Below, piece by piece: positions 55,991 through 64,000 of a stretch of DNA of 64,000 nucleotides. The first letter of the stretch is position 1, and every line of letters starts with the position of its first letter. A program made the translations under genes and the position numbers. The notes beneath the pieces are model-generated. The model made no database searches, was not told the origin of the DNA, and worked only from the letters and a program-made list of their open reading frames with translations. Source of the DNA: Dendrolimus kikuchii (Eukaryota > Arthropoda > Insecta > Lepidoptera > Lasiocampidae); assembly GCA_019925095.2 (NCBI GenBank), contig CM034390.1:3459501-3523500 (forward strand), read 5' to 3'.

Positions 55991-56777
55991 CAAACAAATT
56001 AAGTACCTCCTCTTTTTTGAAGTCGGTTACAATATAGCCGATCGGGGGAAAAAATCAAGATCTGGGGCTGGTTTAACATTTGTGTTTTATACTATAAATT
56101 TTCTACTATTTCAGATTGTAATTATATAAAGAAATTAGTTATTAAAATTTGATAGTCGTTATGTTTTACAGAAATTACAAAGCTAAAACAGCCTTAATTG
56201 TTTATATGAAACCATTTATTTAATTTGTTATATTTACCCATATATTATGAATGACATTGCTCACCCATCCATGAGAAAAGAACATACTTTTGTCCCCAAT
56301 AAACGTATCTAATGTAGCGACTGGAATTGCTGATTCAGGAAAAAGTAGAAATCTATACGGGGTTTAGTCGACACGAGCCAGTCGCTTACTCACAACCACC
56401 TTGTCACCTGGTATACTGTAATTTCAAGTTGTAATAATATAATAAATGAGATTTAAGAATTCCTGTTCTTAATTGAAGAGGCCTGATCCCAAGACACATA
56501 GAACTAGAAGAACACCGACACTAAAATAGATTAATTTCAAATTTGGAACATGGCATAACATTGTTGCTCAGAATGTCGTGACCAAAAAGATCATACAACC
56601 TGGTATTACATGAAAAAAGTGTTTACTGGTTAGAAATCGGCCAGTAATTAAATGAAAAAACTAGCGAAAAGAACATTCCAATTTAGTTAGTCTTGTTTTA
56701 ATCAACATTTCGCTGGTAGCTATAGTTTTTTTTATAAAGTAGTATCTATGGCTATGGTTTGTTACTGGATATACTGT

Positions 56778-57047
56778 GAGTTTTTGGCGCGAACTTAAAG
56801 GAGACGTTGTGCTGTGCAGTTTTATTTTCTAAAAATGTGTAAAATTACTCTAAATGAACAATAGTTGTAGCATATTGATAGTTTTTGAGTAGTAATTATG
56901 TGTTTTCGCGAGAAATGTGAACTATATAGCCAAATTTGGCCTTTCGAGTTTTCACAAAAACTCCGTGGAATGACGTCGATTGTAGCCTACAATACAACGG
57001 CGCCTGGCTTGAAGGCCCAGTTGCCAAGCCTTAAACATAAAAAAACT
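56778..57047 (+). mobile_element. Family A retroposon, A1, full length with TSD, in FAS1 intron 4
   Basis: 270 bp with a 10 bp duplication, GATATACTGT (56768-56777 and 57048-57057), and an A7 tail. Confidence 0.92.
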
Positions 57048-57097
57048 GATATACTGTAAAAAAAAATATTAATATTTTACTGGGAAATTATAATAAA

Positions 57098-57288
57098 CTA
57101 GCGGCCCGTCCGTCTTCGCACGGGTGAACATTTATTGTTTTTAAATTTTGGGATAAACATATAAGTATAACCTATGTTACTCAGGGAGAATGTAGCATTC
57201 TAATGGTGAAAGAATTTTTGAAATCGGTCCAGTAGTTTTTGAGTTTATTCATTACAAACATACAAAATTGTCCTCTTTATAATATTAC
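57098..57288 (-). mobile_element. Short Helitron, FAS1 intron 4
   Basis: CTAGCGGCCCGTCCGTCTTC at the left, AATCGGTCCAGTAGTTTTTG inside, AATATTAC end. Confidence 0.65.
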
Positions 57289-57529
57289 TATTGATTGCTG
57301 AAATAAAATTTGTTTCTAAACTCAATTACACATACACCTGTAATGCTAATGTTCATAATTAGCTGGCTGCCTGATATTTTAAACTCGCGAAAATATAAAA
57401 ATACTTATTGAAATCTGTTAACATTTGTCCCTGTTCCGACGCAGGCTTGTAAATACACGTTTTTCACTAATTTGAGACTTTATTCCTTTCTAAGCAATTG
57501 TTAAAATGTCGCTTAACTCATTCTTTCAC

Positions 57530-57692
57530 CTCTCGACTCACGTAAAGACTACTGGGCCTATTCCGATGCGGTTTTCACTGCTCGACAGCAAATTCTTAGA
57601 CTTAAAATCTGCGCTACTTTTTGCCGTGGGTTTTTTTCTGGGAAGTATTTAAAATGATCAAATAAAAAAAATCGAATTTCAATGTATTTAAT
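57530..57692 (+). mobile_element. Helitron fragment (same class), FAS1 intron 4
   Basis: Nearly identical to 22945-23080 (CTCACGTAAAGACTACTGGG onward), both ends lost. Confidence 0.65.
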
Positions 57693-58698
57693 GATTGTGG
57701 AGAAATCAGGAAAATATTAATTATTACTACACTGATTTAAAGTTATACTTACATCCTAAAAATACCTAATAATTTATTATACAATCTAAAGAAGAGTGCT
57801 TAGGACTCACTATGGTCAGTTATTGCTAAATAGGCTATAATATTGTTACGAGTTGCAGGATTTGAATTAAAATGCCGTTAGAATTACTATAGAATTTATT
57901 AGAACTATACACAGGTACAAATATAACTGAACACAACCAGTGCAAACTTAATGCACAATTCAATAACAAGCACAAAGTCCATCACTAAATAGATTACCGA
58001 TTGCACACAAGCCTTGCCTGCGGCTGGTTATCGCTCGACTATCGATCTCTCCATTGGGTCATTGCTTTATACTGCAGCGATACAATATGGCTGCCCGTCT
58101 GCGTAAACCGAATTTCTTAGAATCAGTTCGACACACCTGGCTAATGACTGCCATAAAAGATTACAATACACAATGGGCTGTTTTCTAATCACAAATTTTA
58201 AACAAAGTAAACAAAAGAAGTCCATATGCGGAAAGGTAATAAAGTGTGCTTTTATGGTATGCAGGTGTGAATCTACTTTTATCGGCGTGTAGGTCGTAAC
58301 AATATATTAGAAATCTTATTTTTTTTTATTTTGTAACAATATCTACAATGTAAATATTAAAATTCCTTAATAACGCTAATAAATTGGCAGGATACCAATC
58401 ATTTTGGGGGCAACAATTTCATAGATTGTTAATCTGATGTCGTATAACTTGGCACTGGCCCTTCAAATGTCAAGTTATTTTTAAATGTTTTTTGACACCA
58501 CCAAAGAGACATTGTATACATAAAGAGACTACTTTTATCATATTTCTTTGTCCTTATGTCATGTCGTCTAATGGTGTACATTAATTTCATTACATGCCTT
58601 TACGTCCTTTATATTGCTAATTATTAATAATTCAAAGATTCGACCACATACATAGCTCTACTTCTACATTTACCTTATTTTATGTTTTGTAATTTCAG
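57693..58698 (+). other. Intron 4 distal part, no element recognised
   Basis: Unique-looking apart from AT-rich tracts. 57850-58300 is GC-richer. Confidence 0.5.
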
Positions 58699-58911
58699 AG
58701 AGCAAAACCTATACAGTATTCGCGCCAACGGACGCAGCGTTCGCGCGTCTCTCAAGCACAGAGCTAACAAAATACACAGAGAAGGCAGCGGCGCGGGCGC
58801 TGGTCGCGCGGCATGTGTTGCCAGGCACACTCTACAGTGCCGGCATGCGATATTACCAGCTTAGGAACTCTATGGAGGACTCAAAACCTTTAACATTACA
58901 AAAGAACGCTG
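58699..58911 (+). CDS. FAS1 gene exon 5: core of FAS1 domain 2
   Basis: 213 nt, phase 1 to phase 1. The acceptor is aatttcag ending at 58698 and the donor is GTAAGT at 58912. The first two bases complete a Glu codon with exon 4, giving LAESKTYTVFAPTDAAFARL, the second copy of the FAS1 signature. ARALVARHVLPGTLYSAGM follows, matching the second conserved block. No ORF in this frame starts with ATG here because it is an internal exon; the overlapping 60-codon frame at 58682 is a shadow. Confidence 0.92.
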
Positions 58912-59353
58912 GTAAGTGTTTTATGCTTGTCAATTTTTATTTTGAGTAAAGCAATGCCCTAAAGTCTAATAAACAAGTTATCTGCATTTGCAACACAGAA
59001 TGATAAGTCTCGTGATGGAACAGGCACGTTAATCTTTCAGGGGTTTTGAAACAACGTGGTCCATGGAGATAGTTACGTTGGTGGGAAGTAAAGGTTTAAT
59101 GAGCCAGTGGAATTGTAGAAACTGCAAAAAATACTATAAGCGTTATGATATCTATTTCATACCTGACTATAAAAGTTCTGGTATACGTAAAGGACAGATG
59201 TGGCACAAACATCTTTTGTTTATTACGGACTCGATGAAAACGAAAAGGGGTTTGAATGTGTGATATCTATTTCCAGTGTAGTTTATTCAATATTCGCAAA
59301 TAAGGCTATTCAAAAAAAGACAGCTAATACGTTTAAACTTTTAACTCTTCTAG

Positions 59354-59442
59354 GCCGAATCAAAGTGAACAACGCGCAAGTAGTGACGCACAACATTCCA
59401 GCGACCAACGGCGTGATACACGCTGTCGACACTCTACTTTAA
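59354..59442 (+). CDS. FAS1 gene exon 6: C-terminus of FAS1 domain 2 and stop
   Basis: The acceptor is actcttctag ending at 59353. The exon completes a split Gly codon and encodes RIKVNNAQVVTHNIPATNGV then IHAVDTLL and TAA at 59440-59442. NGVIH.VD..L is the canonical closing strand of a FAS1 domain, so the protein ends with the domain and has no hydrophobic tail for a GPI or membrane anchor. Confidence 0.92.
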
Positions 59443-60140
59443 GTGACTGGCCACTACCGGATTAGCTTCAGTGAAGCTTGAGTGTCGTGTACAGTAATGC
59501 CAAGACTTGAGAATGTTCAAGAATCTTTGCTGTATTGTTGGCGTTCATACAACAATTAGGAAAAAATATTTTTGTGTAGGCAACTTGCAGGCTATTTTTT
59601 ATTTGCTATCATTAAAATAGCAATATTCCACCGATTTCTTTGAAAAACAGCTTCTAATCCTTAATACCTATTGGGATAATAGGTATACTGGACAGCTTAT
59701 TTTTTCTGTTTGATCATTATAATTTCTGTCCTTTTATTTAAATTTTAAAATTTAATCAAATTTCGCCACAAAAAATTTAAAAGGGACTTAGATTTTATAT
59801 TCCTGCATTTTCTTTGAATCTATCATTAAATTTGAATATTGTTCTCGAAACGGTAGTGTTGCCATCAGTAAAAATTTATGAGAATATACATGTCCATGAG
59901 CTTTTACATACTACAAGTACCAATTCGGAGAACAAATTATACATAGCGTTATATGTTGTATCTAGCAAAATCCTCGTATGAACTTCAACTATACTAAAGC
60001 TGATTTTTCTCGTATCATACCGGCGTAGAGCATCGTCGTGTCATTTAATGTATTAAGACTGTAAATATAAGTTAGGATTAATGTAATAATTTATACAACT
60101 GCCTGTTATTGTAAATAAAATTTTGTAATTAATCAGTTGT
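59443..60140 (+). other. FAS1 gene 3' UTR
   Basis: This is AT-rich unique sequence between the stop codon and the AATAAA at 60114. No repeat family known from this window is inserted in it; the nearest element is a D copy at about 60258. Confidence 0.7.
60114..60119 (+). terminator. Poly(A) signal AATAAA of the FAS1 gene
   Basis: A canonical AATAAA lies 672 bp after the stop and is followed within 20-35 bases by a T-rich element (ttgttttcatttatttttttt). It is the best cleavage and polyadenylation signal downstream of the stop. Confidence 0.65.
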
Positions 60141-60257
60141 TTTCATTTATTTTTTTTAAACTATGCAAGGAACAGTTGATTGAACTCAAATAACATATAT
60201 ACCATTTTTTAAGACCAAATCGTTCATTAATAAAAAAGAAACCTGTTATTATTATTA

Positions 60258-60565
60258 TTTTTATTGCAGGAGATCAGCAGACAGGCAGACGGCCCACTTG
60301 ATGGAAAGCGGTTACCATCGCCTATGGACATTTGCAACACCAAAGGTGCTACAAATGCGCTGCTGCTCTCTTAAAGGAGACTGGAACCTGGTCACTAATC
60401 CCGGAACACAACACAAGATTGTTATGGCGGCATACTCTAAACTAGGGGTGGTCGCCATCCAGTCGAGCAAATACCCTACCACCTGGCTGTGGGTTGTTTA
60501 GTCGCCTCTTACGACAGGCCGCCAGGCCGCAGGAAATTGTATTCTTTCTCCGTTCCTGCACGGAT
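60258..60565 (-). mobile_element. Family D retroposon just downstream of the FAS1 gene
   Basis: Complete copy about 140 bp after the poly(A) signal. Confidence 0.9.
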
Positions 60566-61204
60566 TGGAGGATAATAAGGATAATTATTGAATGTCATTA
60601 TGAATATAAACATTTTTAACGAACCTATAATCCTCGTATAACCGTTATGAATAAGAGGGTAAGACAACATTTTTGACTGCTGTAATCTATTTTTTTTTTT
60701 TACAAAATGTAAGAGAATGATGTTCTATAGCGATAAGTATTCCTACCAGTCTCTTTCATGCTTTTACCATGCGTACATTGCGCCGAGCACAATCACTAAA
60801 CTATTAACGACTCCAGATTGGGAAACATGCCCCAAAAAAAAATTGTTTAGGGGCAAGAAAATTGGGATATAAAAGTTCGAGCTAAAATCCATTTAATAAT
60901 GACGACAGTGGTTGTTGGGTCACTGCTGGTAATAAGTAATATAGTCCTTCCTTACCCTGTTTTATACATTCTTTAAAACATAAAAATGTCAGTTTAGTTC
61001 AAGGGCTTTTAGGTAATGCCACTTTTTCATCCGGGATAATGTTATAGTTATTGACCGTTTCACGCAAATGTAGCGATCAGTTTAATGCGTTAATTGTGAT
61101 GTGATATTGTTATTAATTGGTGATGACCTTATATGTTGACAGATAACGTGTGTAAATTCAATAATGTAGCTGATTTTTAAGTGATTTTCACCATTAGTTA
61201 CATA

Positions 61205-61490
61205 ACTTCACTAACTAACGACACTTCCTTGAGCCGCTTCGCTCATGTACGCAACGGTTCTGTAGAACGTTTCTCTCGCGTACCGTGGGGATTTGGAATG
61301 AGCTCCCGGCCGAGGTTTTCCCACAGCGCTACGATATGGAGTTCTTCAAAAAGGGTGTCATAAAGTTTCTTCGAGGCCGGCAGCGCGTTGGCGACATCTC
61401 TAATGTTGCAAACGTCCATAGGCGACGGTAACCGCTTTCCACCAGGTGGGCCGTCAGCCTGTTTGCTGTACTCCAGCTATAAAAAAAAAT
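61205..61490 (+). pseudogene. Jockey-like LINE 3' end (family J)
   Basis: The frame TVGIWNELPAEVFPQRYDME, then FFKKGVIKFLRGRQRVGDIS and NVANVHRRR, runs to TAA at 61430-61432, then a short 3' UTR and A9. This is the ORF2 terminus of a jockey-like LINE. Its final codons and 3' UTR match the 3' part of family D. Confidence 0.75.
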
Positions 61491-61494
61491 CTTT

Positions 61495-62034
61495 TCATTG
61501 AAGGTTTATATATATAAAAAACCTAATTGAGTTTTTACGTATGTAATATAGAAAACACTAGTCTATAGTAAATTCATCAATTTGGCGAAATGCCAAAATT
61601 CTATCTGGCGCCCAGCTACTATCAACAAATAAAACTTCTTAATAAATTCAATAAATTATTACTTTAATCTCACACACAGTCATATCATGAAGTAAGTACA
61701 TTGTCCACATATCCAAAAATCACAATTCAATAATTATAATTAAACACTAGTCAAGTCTTTTTCATGATTTCATGAAAAGCAGTAACCAAAGAAATTAAAA
61801 AAAGCTGATAATTCTCAACCAAGAATAGCAACATACAGAGAAAACTGGAGATCTTTGAAGGAGACCTTTGTCAACAGGCATGCAAATACTCCAAAAAATC
61901 TAGCATAAAAACTGGCCAAAAGTATGGCTGTCCACAAACTAAGGGTTTCGTAGAGGTGACAAACGACCGCTGTTTTCGTTACTTGGATACAGAGAACCAT
62001 TAAAGAATATGAAACCCGTAGAAGCAGCATACTA
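61495..62034. other. No gene seen
   Basis: AT-rich. A long minus frame from 62225 runs out of MITE E into this region and has no family features. Confidence 0.45.
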
Positions 62035-62834
62035 AGGTTACATTCCATTAGAGACTCAAAACGACCACGTTCACAACCGCGATTATGCCCGTTCCACTTG
62101 TTTGCCGGCGTTACAATCGTAATCCCGAGTGGAACGGCTATTCGACCCACCTCTTGACATGGGTCGTTTTGAGCGTGTGTGATCGAAAATGATGACGTCA
62201 TTAGTGACGTTTCCGCCACGACCACAATGACCGCGGTCGCCTTGTGGAACGGCTAACTGGGCATTTTGGGCGTTGTGAGCTACTAATGGAACGCCCTGTA
62301 AGGCTACGTTCCATTAGGGACTCACAACGAGCACGTCCACGACCGCGAGTTTTGCCGTTCCACTTGCTTCTTGGCGTAACAATCGTAAACCCAAGTCGAA
62401 CGGCTATTCGACCCACCTCTTGACATGGGTCGTTGTGAGCGTTGTGTGATCGAAAATGATGACGTAATTAGTGACGTTTTCACCACGGCCACAACGACCG
62501 CGGTCGCCTTGTGGAACGGCTAACTGGGCATTTTGGGCGTTGTGAGCTACTAATGGAACGCCCTGTAAGGCTACGTTCCCTTAGGGACTCACAACGAGCA
62601 CGTCCACGACCGCGAGATTTCCCGTTCCACTTCCTTCTTGGCGTAACAATCGTAAACCCAAGTGGAACGGCTAGTCGACCCACCTCTTGACATGGGCCGT
62701 TGTAAGCGTTGTGTGATCGAAAATGGTGACGTCATTAGTGACGTTTTCGCCACGACCACAACGACCGCGGTCTCCTTGTGGAACGGCTAACTGAGCATTT
62801 TGGGCGTTGTGAGATACTAATGGAACGCCCTGTA
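62035..62834 (+). repeat. Head-to-tail array of three MITE E copies
   Basis: Units 62035-62300, 62301-62577 and 62578-62834 join directly as ...CGCCCTGTA-AGGCTACG..., with no spacer. Units 2 and 3 are the most alike. Confidence 0.88.
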
Positions 62835-62851
62835 AGTAATGCTAATAGCCC

Positions 62852-62985
62852 CGTAAAAACACGAAATTTGAACTATTAACGAAAAACTCCAAAATATTTG
62901 CAACTCTATCTATATGACAGTAGTGTTTAAATTATTAAAAAATAATTTAAAACTAATTACGGAACTGCTGTTTTAATTTAACTAG
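62852..62985 (+). repeat. Repeat K, first block
   Basis: About 90% like 22570-22720 by eye. It directly follows the E array. Confidence 0.65.
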
Positions 62986-63167
62986 TGGTCGCCCAGGGGT
63001 CGAAATTCGACCATAATTAATTTAAGTTATAAGTTTGTACATTATTAAGGTTCTGTTGTGAAAGACTATACGAGTACTAATACTAATGCTTTTATGTATT
63101 TTTAGATTGAATTTTTACTAGGACTAAATAATGATATTTTTATACGGGTCTTAAGTTAATATATTTA

Positions 63168-63358
63168 GAATAGGAGGTGGGCACTGAAAATCACGTGCTG
63201 TGGCAGGGTATCTCCCGACACAGCAATACACTGAGTGCCAACCTCGTTTGTCGAATAGCGGCATCTACAAACATATTTTGTCTCGTCTATTTTATAATTA
63301 ATTGTTTGTGTCGCATTAGGCAAATATACGTTTTCTTTCTTAGTACTTCTATAATCAC
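63168..63358 (+). mobile_element. Family F, diverged copy
   Basis: AGGAGGTGGGCACTGAAAAT block through to a short TTTTCTTTCTT end. Confidence 0.65.
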
Positions 63359-63664
63359 AGATTTCGCCAAGGCTACACTGTTCATTTGACTTTAACAATA
63401 AACAAAAGATTATATATGCGTGTGTGTGTCAAATACATGGTAGTGTGTGTAATGTTTTTTTTTTTATTGATTTGATGTACTTTTTATGCACAATTAAAAA
63501 AAAATATTAGCATTCTGCACTCCGCTATATAAAGTATAAGTGTGCGAAATTTCATACTCCTCCGTCCGTGCAATTTTCGTAAAAAGGGGGTACAAAGTTT
63601 TTGCTTCACGTATTAATATAATGACAATTTCCTGATGTAAAATTGCAAAATATGTGATGTCTCA

Positions 63665-63755
63665 CGAATGTGACCAGTTGTGACGAGAACGGTGGAGGGG
63701 TCAAAAAATTACAAAATTCATGTGACGTCATTTGAGGACGGCCCCTAATCACAAT
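63665..63755 (+). repeat. Repeat K, second block
   Basis: CCAGTTGTGACGAGAACGGT to GAGGACGGCCCCTAATC. Confidence 0.55.
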
Positions 63756-64000
63756 TGGGATGCTTCCAGTTTTTTTTTTAAATCCCGAAACTTTCAATAA
63801 TTGACTTCTCATTTTTTTTCTTTACAAGGAGCTAATAAGGATTATCAATTTATGACTTATTTAAGTTTAAAAATTTGTTTTAAATATTATTAGACTTTGT
63901 AGACGCACTAGTTTTTGAGAAAAAATAATTGCGATATACAGACGGATGGACATGAAAAAAAAAACATAAAAAATTGCTTTTTACCAAAACTGGTACGGAA

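Larger units (their letters stand above)
13716..59442 (+). other. Gene model: secreted protein with two FAS1 domains, six coding exons
   Basis: Seen: exons 13716-13775, 50660-53248, 53380-53577, 54095-54236, 58699-58911 and 59354-59442 join in one frame to give 1,096 residues. Introns measure 36,884, 131, 517, 4,462 and 442 bp, in phases 0, 0, 0, 1, 1, all GT...AG. Known: FAS1 (fasciclin/beta-ig-h3) domains mediate extracellular adhesion and matrix binding. Inferred: a secreted matrix or cuticle-surface component with a flexible, probably glycosylated stalk carrying two C-terminal adhesion domains. No transmembrane segment or GPI signal follows the last domain, which ends a few residues before the stop. 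I do not recognise a named orthologue. The weakest point is exon 1, placed far upstream; the other five exons are linked by continuity of the FAS1 folds. Confidence 0.85.

Noticed and set aside
61815..62225. 136-codon minus-strand frame
   Set aside because: It begins inside MITE E and runs into AT-rich sequence; no motif and no second copy of the non-E part.

Overview
The window looks like lepidopteran (moth or butterfly) nuclear DNA. It is AT-rich, has spliced gene structure, and is packed with transposable elements of types common in Lepidoptera: RTE-like LINE tails ending in (TATG)n, jockey-type and R1-type LINE 3' ends, tRNA-derived SINEs, TC...CTAG Helitrons, hAT elements and foldback MITEs. 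The species cannot be named from sequence alone.

One host gene is well supported. It lies on the + strand in six coding exons: 13716-13775, 50660-53248, 53380-53577, 54095-54236, 58699-58911 and 59354-59442. All exons join in frame at GT...AG junctions and encode a predicted 1,096-residue secreted protein. The order is a signal peptide, a long Gln/Asn-rich segment with a QN-x5 type repeat, a charged coiled coil, a run of about 15 Thr with a Pro/basic stretch, an unrecognised middle region, a Ser/Thr/Pro-rich mucin-like region, and two C-terminal fasciclin (FAS1) domains. There is no C-terminal membrane anchor. A poly(A) signal is at 60114-60119. The first exon is separated from the rest by a 36.9 kb intron. 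Its assignment rests on the signal peptide, donor site and matching phase, so it is the least certain junction.

Almost everything else is mobile DNA. 1-13.3 kb is upstream DNA with LINE fragments, family A and D retroposons, Helitrons and one possible small exon (11501-11817). 13.8-50.6 kb is intron 1. It holds a nearly complete LINE (29748-32688, antisense to the gene), a 370 bp solo LTR (28938-29307), a 1.5 kb Helitron with an internal minisatellite (40992-42526), hAT derivatives, foldback elements and many nested insertions. 54.2-58.7 kb is intron 4, with a D element inside an inverted-repeat element, then a degenerate tandem array. 60.2-64 kb is downstream DNA with a head-to-tail triplet of MITE E (62035-62834).

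The most informative novelties are retroposon families. Family A (about 270 bp) has an A-rich tail and target-site duplications of 10-14 bp at most copies, but no visible pol III boxes. Family D (about 315 bp) carries a 3' tail homologous to the 3' end of a jockey-like LINE present in the window. One D copy is flanked by an imperfect direct repeat of about 100 bp. I see no bacterial, viral, CRISPR or operon-like system here.
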